Assembly (NCBI GenBank): GCA_016758965.1
Contig: JAEPRB010000042.1
Span: forward strand, 1-64,000
From: Circinella minor
Lineage: Eukaryota; Mucoromycota; Mucoromycetes; Mucorales; Lichtheimiaceae
Length of the DNA: 64,000 bases
Reading direction: 5' to 3'
Positions 9,998 to 23,236 of the stretch are shown here, piece after piece (position 1 is the first letter of the stretch; each line of letters opens with the position of its first letter). The translations under genes and the position numbers were made by a program. The notes below the pieces were generated by a model. It was not told the DNA's origin and made no database searches. It saw only the letters and a program-made list of their open reading frames with translations.

Positions 9998-10918
9998 TTA
10001 TTGGACTTATATTATCAGTGCATGAAATCTTTTTTAACCGCGCATACATTTTAAACCTTAATTGAAACCAAATGGTGGTCAGGGGAAGTAAAACATGAAT
10101 GGTTTTATTTTTTTAAAAATAAAACTTTGACTTCATCTATTTACAAGCTGACGATGTAATACGTACGATCAGAAGAACGAACTGATCAAACCAAGCACTC
10201 CAAACGTTTGAAGGTAATGATGGAGAGCGAAAAAGAAAAAAGCAAGAGGATGATTGATCCTTCTTTTATTTTGGGAAAATACTTTATTTCTTTCTTACGT
10301 ACTTATTATTGTCATTTAAGTTTGTAGATAAACAAATGTAAAAATCCTTTTAAGTACAGCATATCCTCCTTGTTGTTTTACAAAAAAATGATCAATGATA
10401 AGCCAACGCTTCAAACATGAAAACAAATGAAACAAGCACAGCCTCCAGGCCATTACTGTTCTCAACAAATTTGTACTATTAAGAGGTGAGCGCGGCATAT
10501 TTAAATTTTGAAACCAATACAGAAAACGGACAAAGGTAAATATTTTTATTATTATTGTTAGATTGATATGTCAATTTATTTGGAATTATATCTTGTGTTG
10601 CTATGGAACATTCAATTTACAAAAACAAATACTACTCAATAGATATATTATTACCTTTATCGAAATTATGAACTATCTCCGAATGTTTGTGTAATATATG
10701 TATGTCATCAAGGTGAGCGATACATTTCTTTTTAATAAAACTTTTCATATTATCAATTGGTTTTATGATGCTATTTCAAATGACATGTAATTTATTTCAT
10801 TCAAGAAAACAATAATAATATTATTTATTATACCTTGATCTAATATACAGATGTACTGGTTGACGTGACTTTAGCGTATGACGATCCTGTGGGCCACAAG
10901 GAACAAGGTAGAAGACAG
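9998..10918. other. Intergenic region with weak relict frames
   Basis: No intact gene. A plus frame at 10160-10327 (with a basic, NLS-like stretch KSKRMIDP) and a minus frame at 10316-10498 are both short and lack a context that would make them genes. From about 10870 the sequence becomes less AT-rich and enters a tandem repeat. Confidence 0.5.
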
Positions 10919-11040
10919 GGCTGGCGATCCAACAAGGTAGGTGTCAAGGCTGGCGTTCCATCAAGGTAGGTGCGAAGGCTGGCGTTCCATCAAGGTAGGT
11001 GTCAAGGCCGGCGTTCCATCAAGGTAGGTGACAAGGTAGG
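10919..11040. repeat. 29-bp minisatellite, about four copies
   Basis: Units start with GGC(T/C)GGCG at 10919, 10948, 10977 and 11006, an exact 29-bp period. Each contains TTCCATCAAGGTAGGTG with a few substitutions. Partial copies (ACAAGGTAG) flank both sides. The array runs directly into the larger 14-bp array to its right. Confidence 0.9.
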
Positions 11041-11045
11041 TGATT

Positions 11046-11818
11046 GGAGAAAAGAAAAAAAAAAGGGCGAAATGAGTGCATTATGTGAGTGAAATAGTGG
11101 AAGCAAATGGATAAAAGGCAATGGGTGAACGTGAATGGAAAGGAATGGAAGTGAATAGGTGGGAGTGAGTGGAAGCTAATCGGTGCAACCAAATGAGGGG
11201 AAGTGGATGCAAGGGAAGGGTTGCAATTGAATAAGTAAAGTAAATAGGTGAAGGTAAATGCTTGTGAGTGAGTGGAAGTTAAGTGCTGTGAGTGAATGAG
11301 TGGAGGTGAATGCGTGGAAGTGAATGCGTGGAAGTGAGTGAATGGAAGTGAAAGGGTGGAAATGAAAAAGTGAATACGATTGAGTGTAAGTAAAATAATG
11401 TTAGTGAAGGAGTATAAGTGAAGGAATGAAAGAGGATGTGGGTAAGTGAAGAAGTGGAAACGAATAGGTGTAAATGAAAGAGTGGAAGCGAATGGGTGCG
11501 AGTTAATGGAACGTAATGGGTATAAGTGGATGAGCGGAAATGAAAGAATGTAAATGAATGCGTGTAAGTGAATGGGTGTAAGTGAGTAGAAGCTAATGGG
11601 TATAAGTGAATGAGTGGAAATAAATGCGCGTGAGTGAAGGTGTGAACGCGAATGGATGGAAGTGAAAAATTCTTAGTGAAGGAGTGGAAGTGGATAGGTG
11701 GAAGTGAACGAGAGTTAGTGGAATGGGAGCGAATGGGGGAAGTGAAGGAGTGGAGGAGGATGCGTATAAGTAAAGGAATGCGAGTGGATGGGTGGAAGTG
11801 AAGAAGTGTGTGAATGTG
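11046..11818. repeat. Long degenerate 14-bp minisatellite (about 55 units), nearly free of C on the + strand
   Basis: The unit is close to GTGAATGGGTGGAA, with in-register variants such as GTGAATGCGTGGAA and GTGAGTGAATGGAA. It is clear at 11306-11347, where consecutive units are 14 bp apart. The array is about 770 bp, and the + strand is overwhelmingly G, A and T. Fourteen is not a multiple of three and stops occur in all frames, so it is not coding. Unit divergence suggests an old array. Confidence 0.85.
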
Positions 11819-12772
11819 CTTTTTTCTGTTTGTTAGTATCTGTTAGTCGTTAGGTTGACAGTACTAGATTTCGTGCGAAAGGTTGTTACTGTAGTTAATA
11901 ACCGAGTCATAGTATAGTTGTAACAAGCTTCTATGGCGAGATTTATTTCTTTTTCTTTTTCTTTTTTTATATGTATAATATATATACATATCAAAGAAGC
12001 AACTATATTGTGGTTGTTGAAGTGGGATCAAGGAAATGGCGAAGCTAAAGAAGCTCAAGGGCAAGCAAGTAGACCATCCTTCTTAAATTAGCAGTAGAGC
12101 GTAGAATGGTTGATCAATCAAGGTAAGACAGAATAGTTTTATGGTTAAAATAATTCAATGCCGTTTAAATGAACAAACACTTTTTTTTTGCCTCTTTAGA
12201 AGTAATCGTTTGTTAATCCCTTTCTTTCTTATATATTATATTTATGGATCATTGAAGAAAAATCTCGATTATATTTGAAACGGTGATCAAGAGAATGACA
12301 GAACATGGTGTACTATTATGCAACCAACACGACAGTTTTTTTTGTTTGAGCCTGCTTTGTAATAAGTCAAAAAGTAATCGAAATATAAATCAAGACGATG
12401 ATGGGCTATTTATATGTTCAATTATTATGACGAGACTACAAGCTTTAATCTATTTTTCTCTTACCAATAAAATTTTTTAAAGCTTTCCATAAAAAAGTTA
12501 TATCTAACATCATTAATGTCTTTGAGAATTTGATTCTTGTTTTTTTTTTTTTACTTACAAAGTCAATAAAGTGTAGCATTTTGACATTATTAATTCATAC
12601 TCCACAGTGATTCAATTCCCCCCCCCCCCACAAAAAAAAATTACAAGAAATTTTCACATGCATTTTTTAATACATATACCCAATAATTAAAAACAGAAAA
12701 ATAATATGAATCGACTTTAAACAAGAATAAAACAATAAATGAATGAAAAAAAAAGTTACCTATTCATTTATA

Positions 12773-12804
<32 letters not shown>

Positions 12805-13003
12805 TAGTGCTAAAACATAAACTATTAAATTGATATTGTGAAAAAAGAAAATCATATGTGTGATTATTATGGTTTAAAACTATGAGGACTATATTAGGTA
12901 AAAATGCTGACACAAATGCAAAAATTTCCAATGCGTGTGTAAAGCGCATCACTCATTTTCCCTTTTCTTTTTATTTTCTTCTTCTTCAACTTTTTATTTA
13001 ACT
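11819..13003. other. Intergenic and presumed promoter of the reductase gene
   Basis: After the minisatellite comes ordinary AT-rich DNA. A trinucleotide (TAA)n run of about 9 units lies at 12777-12805. A C9 run at 12618-12627 is followed by A8. The last 50 bases before the ATG at 13004 are CTTCTTC/TTTT-rich, a common leader composition in this window. No gene is seen. Confidence 0.6.
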
Positions 13004-14474
13004 ATGGCTGCTGTTGATACCACACAAATTTTTAAAACAGATATTTTTAATGGCAAAATCTTACTTTGTTCAGGAGGTGGTAGTGGTATTTGTCGTGGAA
13101 TGACTGAAGCCATGGTAAGACATGGTGCTAAAGCTGTCATCATTAGTAGAAAGTAAGTATACTTTTTTTTTTTAACTAATTTAATAAATGTCTACAATGA
13201 ACTCGAGATTATTAAAAACTTATTATTCAAATTAAACTTGAATTAGTTTTGAAAAACTTCAAAAAGCAGCTGAAGAAATGAGCAAAGCTACCAATGGTGA
13301 AGTTTTGTAAGTAGTCTCTCTCTCCCCCCCCCCCTTTTTTTTTTTTTTTCTTTTCCAATGTGTATCACAAAAACACACCTAACAAAGTTAAGTTTATTTG
13401 ATTTTTATTATTATTATTGAATATTATGGTTTAGCCCTATTCAAGCTGATGTACGTAAACCTGAAGATCTTGAAAAAGCGGTTGCAAAGACTATTGAAAA
13501 ATATGGCCATATCGACTTTTTAATTAATGGAGCAGCTGGCAACTTTTTGGCACCTTTTGATAGTCTTTCATATAATGCTTTTCGAACTGTTATTGAAATT
13601 GATTTATTAGGCAGTTATAATTTAACTAAAGCTGCTTTACAACATTTACGTGCATCCAATGGTGCTATTATTAATGTTTCTGCTACTCTTCATTATACTG
13701 GTACTATTTTCCAACAACATGCTGGTGCTGCTAAAGCTGGTATTGATGTAAGTTTATATATCGATTATATAAGAAGAAAAGTGGATGAGGTTCGCGTGTG
13801 TGTGTATGAATTGAAAGTTGCTGAATTAAAAAAGAAAATAAAACTGATAAACTGATTGAATGGTTTCTTTTTTTTTTTTAAAAAAAAAAAAATAGGCTTT
13901 GACTAAGCATTGGGCTGTTGAATTGGGTCCTTCTGGTGTTCGTAAGTATTATATAATAAATAAAAGGGAAAGGGGAAAGGATAATTTTATTGGAATTAAT
14001 TACTTATATCTTTCTTCATTATTTATTATTAGGTGTGAATGGTATGTCACTTTAATAGAATTATTTGATTTTGTTTTTACTATATAATTTTAGTGTTTTA
14101 AAAGGGAGTAAATTGGCTTATTTTTACTCTTAATTAGGTATTGCACCTGGTCCAATTGCTTCAACTGAAGGTTTAAGTCGCTTGGCTGGTGATATGTTGG
14201 ATCCTGAACAAATTCCAATTCAGGTAAATTATATTTTAATATGACTGACCTTTTTTTTTTATTTGATTTATTTACTAAAGTGATGATTCATATATATATA
14301 TAGCGTGTGGGTGAAGTTCAAGATATTGCTCAAACTACTGTATTTTTGTTCTCTCAAGGTGCTTCCTATATTACTGGACAAACGATTGTAGTAGATGGTG
14401 GACATTACTTACAAACATCAAGCCCTGCTTATCCTCAAAGTGTACTCGCTGGTGTACCTGATTCCAAGTTATAA
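13004..14474 (+). CDS. SPS19: Peroxisomal 2,4-dienoyl-CoA reductase (SDR family), 7 exons, 277 aa
   Basis: Exons are 13004-13152, 13247-13306, 13435-13747, 13896-13941, 14033-14041, 14138-14223 and 14304-14474; phases join throughout. The protein is a short-chain dehydrogenase. It has the cofactor loop SGGGSGI near residue 24, DFLINGAAGNFLAPF, INVSATLHYTG, HAGAAKAGID with the family Lys, and VNGIAPGPIASTEGLSRL. That combination is typical of peroxisomal 2,4-dienoyl-CoA reductases, which use NADPH to reduce dienoyl-CoA during beta-oxidation of unsaturated fatty acids. The C-terminus is Ser-Lys-Leu, a canonical PTS1 peroxisomal signal. The fifth exon is only 9 nt (GTGTGAATG), encoding most of R-V-N-G, and is required to join the highly conserved VNGIAPGP motif. 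Confidence 0.93.
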
Positions 14475-17400
14475 ATAGATATATATATATATATACATAA
14501 ATTGATTCTCGATATTTATTTTATTACATAATATATATATATATATCAACTATACATACACAAACATAAATATGTATTTTTAATAATTCTACTATTAGAT
14601 CTATGTTGACACTGGGAAGAAAAAGAGGATAATAGACCAAAAAATTAGAAGGACGCTTTAAAGTGGATTATCTGTATTCGATATTTATGGGGTTGATTGT
14701 ATATTATACGAATTTTGATATGCAGATCGAATTGGGGCAGGGAAGCATACTTTTTACCATGGACGAGCGGGATGGTTGTCAATGAGATAAAAACGATTAA
14801 ATAATGGATATGTGTGACACTATGGAAACCGTTTAGGGGTTATAATTCACAACAAAACAGTAATGTTCTGTAACATAATACGCGATTATGCTTTTTCATA
14901 TAACTATATTAATTATCCTTATGTATGGAAGTATAGTAAAATTTAATATTGTTATATACGCCTATTCTTCCTGACATCAATTGAACCAATCCAAAAGAGA
15001 GAAAGGAAGAAAAATACATAGTGTGATACATTCAAATATTTTGTAATACTGTAGTATAGAACAAAATTGCTACATGTATAAAATCTGTGTGGTGCTGACA
15101 GTTATATTGAACGAACGCTAAAAATCACAATGATAATCCAAGTTGATTTATACTAATTATCATTCTATATCATCTGGATATTTTGTGTCATTATTATTAT
15201 TACTTATCAAATAAAGATAACAAAAATTTATTTATGTGCTCACATAAGACAGTATCGATTTAGTTTTTTAAAAATTTAAATATCTCAGTTTACATGGTGA
15301 AACTTGTACAAGATTTATGTCAAAATTTTATGGCTAAAAAAAAATCCATGATGAAACAAAAGATACTTTCATATGAGTAAAGAAATCAAGATACATATAT
15401 TTGGTCACATAACATAGCACATGTAAAAGTTACGCCAAGAGCTTGAATGATTTATTGGTTGAATTATAGTCTTTATTCTAGTTACGAAGAAAATGACACG
15501 GTACTACTTTGGATGATGCAATATTATGAACCTTTTTTTTTTGTTTGTTTGAACGTATTAAAGTCTTGGCAAGCACTGGATTTCCATTTTATTATAATTG
15601 ACTGTATTTTAACAAGTTGCTATGATTCCACAAACAACAATTTTTTTTTTGTCAAACATACGTATGACTTTATTGATTTATTTTATAATTATGTGTATAG
15701 TGATCAATTTAATAATATAAATGATTTATTCAAATTATTAGCCAAGACATAAAAAAAAAAAAAAGGTGATAGGTATAAAATTCAACTTTTTTGTTCCTAT
15801 GAAACGGCTTAGCGTTTAAACGAAGACGATCAAAATTATAAAAATGTATTAGAAGAGCGAAAAAAAAAAAGTTGATTTTTTTAGGGACGTACAAAGGGGG
15901 GGGGACGGAGAGGGAGAGGAGTGATCGACATGACAGAAAAAAGAAAAGTAGAATGCATAAAATTTTTTAAAAATAAAAATGTGGTATTCTCCATTGGGAT
16001 AAATGGGGAGTTAAAGATATAACACGGACAAAAAGTAAAAAACGCAATTCTCGCCTTGCGTTTTGGAACAAGTCAATTACTTTTAGTCTTTTAAATTCGT
16101 TTCCATCCCAACCCCCCCCCTTGCCAAGGAAAAACAATTATGCAAATGACAAAAAGAACAGGGACATTAAATCTTTTAAGGAAATGACTTTAAACATCCG
16201 CTATCTTTTTTTTTTTTTTTTTTTTTGAAACCCTGACCCTTTAATTCCCGAATAATCTTTTTTTTTTTTATTTCACAACGTCATATTATGATAATATATT
16301 TGATTCATTAGGTTTTTTTTTTTTTGCTTCTTAAAAGACAAAAGAGAATTTTACAAAGATAAAAGAAATAAAAAGAAAGCTCCGCAATGTTTGGGATATG
16401 TCAGGAGGGAAAAACGAAAAATTCGGGAATGAAATCTATTAGTTTTTTTTTTAAAAAAAATGGATAACATATTATGCCAAGACAAATTATCATAAAAATA
16501 TTCATATTATACCCAATTGATATATGTTTGAGGAAATCATTTTCAAGATTGAAATACTTATAGTAGGCATTCTTAGCAAACACACACACACACAAAAAAA
16601 CCGCTTAAATGACGTGACAATTTTAAAACAGTTCAGTACGTAAATGGTGAATCTTCTAATGATATAGAAATTCATCTCACCATTTATACATGCAATTAAA
16701 TAGTACGTACGTAAAAAAAAAAAAAGCATAGTAACGACCATTTTTTATATAATATAAAATTGATTTGCGAAATTTAACTTTAAACTACTATTGTTTATTA
16801 TGCAAGGACGATCCAAAAGAGTGAGAATTAACTGGAACGGGTAATAACTTAAAGAGAAGGAAAACTTTTTTATTTGTTTGTTATTATAATTATTTTCTTC
16901 CTTTCTTTCTACAACATCCCAGGTGCACACAAAGAATTTAATAATTATAAATCTTAATTTTAAATAAAAGACATTTACATTATCAATATATACTAGAATG
17001 ATAGTAAATCCGTTTTATAACAACAACTTTTTCTGTTTTTGTTTATATGTTTATATGTATGAGTTATGTAATATATGTTAAATTTTTTTTTTTTTGGGGG
17101 GGGATGAATAGAAGTTTTGAGTGTTCTGAACCCAACTGTAATAAATACATTCAACATAAAAAGCAAACATTTAAAACCAAATAGATTTCAGATTAAGTTT
17201 ATAGAAGTAGGGAAATGACTAAAAATAATTATTTATTTATTATTAATAGTAAACTTATATTTATGCGTTCAATCATTCTAATCAAAATATACAACATAAA
17301 AAAGAATTACTATATATTTTAAAAAGATGATTGATAAAAAACAAGAACCCGGTACAAAACCGAAGTTTTCTATAATAAACAAAAATATTTTTGGTATAAT

Positions 17401-20027
17401 TTGGGGATTAACTAGAAAACTTTGATTTGTACTACCATTACATTATGTTTTTATATGTTCTTTCCAACAACAACCAGAATTCTATTGAATTACATTGTAA
17501 TAACCTATCAAAGAGAATAGCAGTCAAATAAATAACTAATGTACATTTATTACGAATTATTTCTTATATGATTTATATAAAGAACAAACAAAAAACAAGA
17601 ATATATATTATTATGCACACTTTGTATATCTATTTTTTTATAATTATTATTTAGTACATGAACAGGTTACTTATCCCCTTTCCCCTTTCCTGCTTTTCTT
17701 TATTATTATATAACAATAATATATCGAATTGCATCTGTAGAAACCCAAGACTTCCATCTTATTTTTTCAACTCCCTTTAATTCCGTTCCTTCCTTCCTTC
17801 CTTCCTTCCTTCCTCCCCCAAGATTAAAAAAAAAACCTTTTGTTTATCTTACCAAAAATAATAAAGGCCCTGAAAATAAATATATAATACAAAAAATTAT
17901 TTAGGGCGATCTTTATACAATACTTTTTAAAGTCTATGTTTTGCAGGTTCTTGAATATTATAAAAAAAAAGAATCTGTTCGCACAAAAACATTTTTGGTG
18001 TAACTAGGGTGCGAAAAAATAAGTAAAAATGCTCACGAATTTTTACACCATAATAACGTAATTCATGAATAAAAGTAATAATTTCACAGAGTAATAAATA
18101 ATTTAATAGCATTCATTTCCTCTATTCCCCTTTTATTCTTTTATATCCTGTTTATATTTTATTTTATTTTTTTGCTGCAAGAAAATAATGAAATCATTTT
18201 GTTTGAGAGTTAGGTTGAAGGTTACTTATTAGGGCGCGCGTTTAGGTGTTTTAAGTTACAAAAATTCCTTATCAAGTTTAGATTGATAATTCGACAACTT
18301 TGGAAGATTACATTATATTTATTTTGCTGAGAAAAATATATAACTGGCTTCTGGAGTAACCGTTTTTTTTTTTTTCCTTATATAATATGATGTAAATGAA
18401 GAAAATATATTTTAACATGTGGTAAAGAGTTACCATATAATTAAATATGTTTCTTATTTAACTTGGTTACTTGTTATGTCAATGTTGTTGTTGTCATGAG
18501 TTTATATTATATTCTACACAAAAGATATAAAATTAAAATATAATATATAATCGAATTATGAAATATTTTCGGTGTAAAAAAAAAAAAAAAAAAAAACTGG
18601 GGATAGTTTTAGCTTATTACATGCATGCATAGTAATGATGAAACACATTCATGAGTTGTTCTAATACATTTTTATTTTTATTTACCATCATTTGGTTGCT
18701 TTTTTTTTTCCCTCAATCATTTACACATTATCATCCCCCCCCCCAAAACCCCGAACAAGACAAGAAAAAAAAATAGACTTTAGAGCCAATCAATTTATAT
18801 TCTTTTATATGCTTGATTATTATCATTGAAATAAAAACCTCCTTTTTTGTTTATGGAATAATATAATAGGAATCGGGGGTTTAATGGATTTGTGTTTAAA
18901 AGGCATAAAAGTCATGGATTAAAAGCTTAGATGATTTGATGATGGGATAATGATCATATACATTAAATAACAAAAAGGAAAAACAAATGTTATTGATTGG
19001 TTATTTGCAAAAAAAAAATAGTTAAACTATTGTAAATATGGTTAATTTTTTTTTATTTATTATTTTATTATCATGTACTTATTAAACAATAATAGTTTTT
19101 TTTTTTTTTACTACTTTTCCAAAAATCGTATCAATTACAAAAAAGAAATAAAATGAGATCACGTGGAACTAGAAGCTATAACAGGGCAAACAATACCTTA
19201 AAGAATGTGAAACCCATCATTCTTTTTATAAAAAATGCTTATTATGTATTATTCAAGGGAAAAAGAACAAAGAACTTCTTTTTCAACCACCAGTTTCGTT
19301 CCTTTTTGGATAGAAAAGGAAAAAAAGTTTTCTTTGAACTTCAGGTTCCATTTCTTCCCCGGTCATTATCCTTTTATGGTTGGATTCAAAAAAAAAAAAA
19401 AAAAAAAAAAAAAAGGTGTAATAGCTGGAACTAATTATAACCCTTGTGCCCAGCGTGATGAACGTCATTCGGGCAAAAGCAAATGAACTCAACAAAAATA
19501 ATCCCTCACCTTGTGTCTCTCTCCCCCTGTTCCTTTTCACTTCACCCCCCCAAAAAATCCCCGCATGGCAAAAAGTAAAAAGTAAAAAAAAAAAAAAACT
19601 TTCGAAACTCAGAGAGACCCCACCAAACACTTTTTGCTCACAAACCGAGAAAACCCATTTTGTGTTGCCCACTTCTTCTTTTTTCCTCTTTTTTTTTTCC
19701 CTAATCATCACCCCCCCCCTTTTGCTTCGAAAAATTTCTTTCTCGCTCTAGCGTTAAAATACGCATAGATTTTTTGTTATACAACAAATAATATCCCAAA
19801 TTACTTTGCATATATATAACACATTCGCCACATTTAACTTTTACCCAAAATTGTTATTTAAATAGCAACCCTTTCTTTTCTTTTTTCTTTTATTTCTTTC
19901 CCCTTTTTTTTTTTTATATATATCTTACTTTCTTTTTTTTTTTATTTTTATAACATACACAAAATAATAATAATAATAATAATATTATCTATACCCTATT
20001 CTTCATCTATTTGTATATGTATTGAAT
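14475..20027. other. Large intergenic region (5.5 kb), no supported gene
   Basis: The sequence is AT-rich with many A/T and G/C homopolymers (for example C9 near 16112, T22 near 16206, A21 near 18577, A24 near 19389). Open frames at 15447-15752 and 19153-19751 are low-complexity and lack homologous features. The short GGGCGCGCG island at 18232-18240 and a (TTCC)n run at 17788-17812 are the only compositional landmarks. The last 150 bases before 20028 are T/C-rich with (AAT)n and form the likely kinase leader. Confidence 0.6.
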
Positions 20028-21763
20028 ATGTCGATTATCTCACAAAAGTATCAACTTGATGATGGGAATTGGTTAATGATTCCTCGTTCTAATTCACCCG
20101 AAGCTATTGATCCTTTACAACATGATGATAGTCGTTCACCAGGATTATCTTCATCGATTTCAACAGGTGATACTAGAAGTAGTAGTTGTTCTTCTGTTTC
20201 AACAACCAGTAATCAAGTACCACCTTCATCTCCACCGAAACAATATCAACAACAACATCATCATCATCATCATCAACAAGAACAGCCTGTAGCACCCGAA
20301 CCGACAAAAAAGTCACATAGTGGTCGATTTCAAAACATGTTAAACCATGCCGGTGGTCATATCCGAGCCGGTTTACGCATGACACCTATGGGTAATCATC
20401 ATCATCATCATCACCACCAGGATGATTCTATTAAGAATGAAGATGATAACCGACGAGGAAGTCAAGCATCTACTAAAACTCGACGTAGTAGTGCATCGAG
20501 TAGTTTACGTAGTTACGGTAGTGCAGCCAGTTGGAAAAATAAATTATCAATGTCATGGAAACAACATATAGGTGGTAGTGGTTCACCTGGATCACCTTCT
20601 ACATCTACATCTGATAAAAAGAAATACGCACGATTGGCAGAAAAATATGGTCCTTATGTAAAGCCAGAAACAAATTGCAAAGGCATGGGCGCCACTTCCA
20701 AAAAGAACGTTGCTAGCGGTGCTACAGCGGTGATCCGATTAGTTCGCGCCAATAATCATATCCTTGCTGTAAAAGAATTTAAGAAACGTGATAAGAGCGA
20801 ATCGGAAGATGATTACAATAAACGCATGCAGAATGAATTTTCTATTAGCAAAATTGTTTCTGGTCATATCAATGTAATTGATACTTTGGATCTTGTAAAA
20901 GATGAACGCGATCGTTGGTGTGCAGTTATGGAATATGTAAGTAACTTTTATATTAATATCGTGTGAAAAATAATAATAACAATAATTAAAAAAAAAAACA
21001 TTGATTTAACTGATAATTTTTTTTTTTTTTTTACTGTTAGTGTACTGGTGGCGATTTATTTAATTTATTACAAGAACGACCTACTATGTCACTCAATGAA
21101 CAAGGTTGTTTATTTAAGCAACTTTTATTAGGTTTACAACATATTCATCAACTCGGTATTGCACACCGTGATATTAAGCCTGAGAACTTAGTTTTATCTC
21201 AAGGTGGAACCTTAAAGATTGCCGACTTTGGTACAGCAGATGTTGTACAAGGTTGCTTCGATTCGGAAGCTCGTCTTTCTTACAAATGGTGTGGTTCAGA
21301 ACCTTTCTGGTCACCTGAATTGTGGCAACTTAAGAATGAACAAGATGGTTATGATGGTCGTGCCTTTGATATCTGGAGTGCTGCTGTTACTTATTATTGT
21401 ATGCGTACACAAATGTTACCTTTCCGTGCATCCTTTTATCGTGCAAGTCCTGTTGACGGTGCCAAACCAGGCTCTCCTGCTGATGTAGCAGCGAATGCTA
21501 AAGATGGTGGTGATGAAGAATATGGTTTATATTGTCAACAACGCGCTGCTGGTGAAAAATGTAGCATTTGGAAAGATATCAGTGCACCCGAAATCGAATG
21601 TTTAGCTGGTATGCTTGATCCTAATCCACAAACTCGATTTACTGTTGCTCAAGCTCTTGATACACCATGGATGAAATCCATGGAAATGTGTAATGATGGT
21701 GAATTAGATAATGGCTGGTGCCATTATCATTGTCGACCCAAACATCATCAACAGAAAAAATAG
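20028..21763 (+). CDS. HAL4/HAL5 (NPR1-related) family Ser/Thr protein kinase, 2 exons, 543 aa
   Basis: Exons are 20028-20936 and 21041-21763. The first ATG in frame is 20028. Residues 1-200 are low-complexity: Ser-rich with two His/Gln tracts. The conserved lead-in KYGPYVKPE-KGMGATS and the ATAVIRLV strand are characteristic of the fungal HAL4/HAL5/NPR kinase group, which regulates plasma-membrane potassium and nutrient transporters. Catalytic residues are visible: Lys249 (ILAVKEF), HRDIKPEN with Asp347, and DFG with Asp365. The activation segment ends in CGSEPFWSPEL, different from the usual GSDPYIAPE form. The intron falls exactly between the hinge residues VMEY and CTGGDLF. Substrate is unknown. 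Confidence 0.9.
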
Positions 21764-22352
21764 ACGTTAATATATATATTATATATATTATATTATTCCC
21801 CTCCCTCCCTCTTTTTTTAAAACAAAAAAAAAAAACCATACATCCCAATTTTTTTTTTATCCTCCATTCCAAAAAAGATACACAAACAAAGTATCACTCT
21901 TTTGATTCTATAATGAATACTTTATTTTTATTTTTTGTACAATAGTTCTTTTTTCTTCTATTTTTTTTTTTTTGTGTTTTTATTATTTTTTATTATTATT
22001 ATTATCATTATGTATATTGTATATTTTAAACTTTCTCTCTCTTCATTTAGACAATCTCCCTCTCTCCCCACCCCCGCCCACATACATACACACATACACT
22101 GCAAACATACGCACAACAAAACAACAAACAAAAAATTTTAAATAATATAATGATTATATCAATCAATTCAATTTTTTATCTATCTATTTTATTTATCTAT
22201 CTATCTATCTATCAAATTTAGAGTGAAAATATTATAATAACTAATTCAACCAATACAATTCTTTTCTTTTATTTACTTTTATCTTTTTTCCAGTAAAACA
22301 AATGACTCGTTCATTTTGCTTTTCTTTCTCACACATAAAAAATAAAAATAAA

Positions 22353-22389
<37 letters not shown>

Positions 22390-22965
22390 GTGTGTGTGAT
22401 GGTATCACGCTTCTTTTTTTCTGATAAAAAAAAAAACTTTGTGTGCCATGTGGGTTATCATGACCTGCGTGGAGCAAAAAAAAAGGTGCACGTTATCATG
22501 GTGTCACAAAAAAAAACTTTTTCCCGCAAAACAATGATAATATATGCATTACGAATATACAAATATTATTTGCTCAATATATTCCGTTATATATAAACAC
22601 GAGCAAAAAATAAGAAAAGGGTCAATATAGATCCGATATTATTCGTAATAGTATATATTACTGCTGAGCCATTTTGTTATAGAAGGAAAGATGTGAGCAA
22701 CTTTTTTTTTTAAAAAAAGATCATGATATCTACAAGATATCAAATCCCTTTCTCCTTTGTCTACTGTCAGGTGGCCTCATTCAAATATCTAATCAAAACT
22801 TATTGTGAAACGTTATACCATTTCTACTATTAATGACAAACGGCTAGTTTTTAAATATATATATATTTGTTTTTCAATACAGAAATAACAAAATCGCTGA
22901 GCCATTTTAAGTGAACAGATATAATACAAAAAAAAAAAAAAAAACAAATATATAACAACAACAAC

Positions 22966-23021
<56 letters not shown>

Positions 23022-23236
23022 CTATGCAGGTATATTAACAAAAATTGATGATTTAGATTACTTTTTTTTTTCTTTTGAATGATAAATAATACATGAGATA
23101 TAAATATACGTATATGCAAAGTTAAGGCGTAAAGAATATTTTTCTAAATCATACGATATATATATATTATAATTATATTCTTCAAGTCCCCTTTCTCTCT
23201 CTCTCCCCCAAATTAAAGAAAGAAAAAAAAGTAACT
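21764..23236. other. Intergenic region between convergent genes, microsatellite-rich
   Basis: This holds the 3' flanks of the kinase (+) and the mS34-like gene (-). It contains (ATCT)n near 22185-22213, (TA)n at 22356-22385 and a long (AAT)n at 22966-23021. No coding sequence is supported. Confidence 0.6.
22966..23021. repeat. (AAT)n microsatellite, about 18.5 uninterrupted units
   Basis: Pure ATA/AAT trinucleotide repeat of 56 bp, the longest trinucleotide run in the window. It lies outside the gene models and should be length-polymorphic between strains. Confidence 0.95.

Noticed and set aside
11046..11818. Repeat-protein gene in the minisatellite
   Set aside because: The 14-bp unit breaks the frame every repeat and stops occur in all frames.
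15447..15752. 101-codon plus-strand frame
   Set aside because: Composition is what AT-rich DNA gives by chance (Tyr, Phe, Ile, Asn); no conserved motif and no convincing gene context.
19153..19751. Overlapping open frames upstream of the kinase
   Set aside because: Their translations are dominated by homopolymer-derived Lys, Phe and Ser runs and lack splice or family support.
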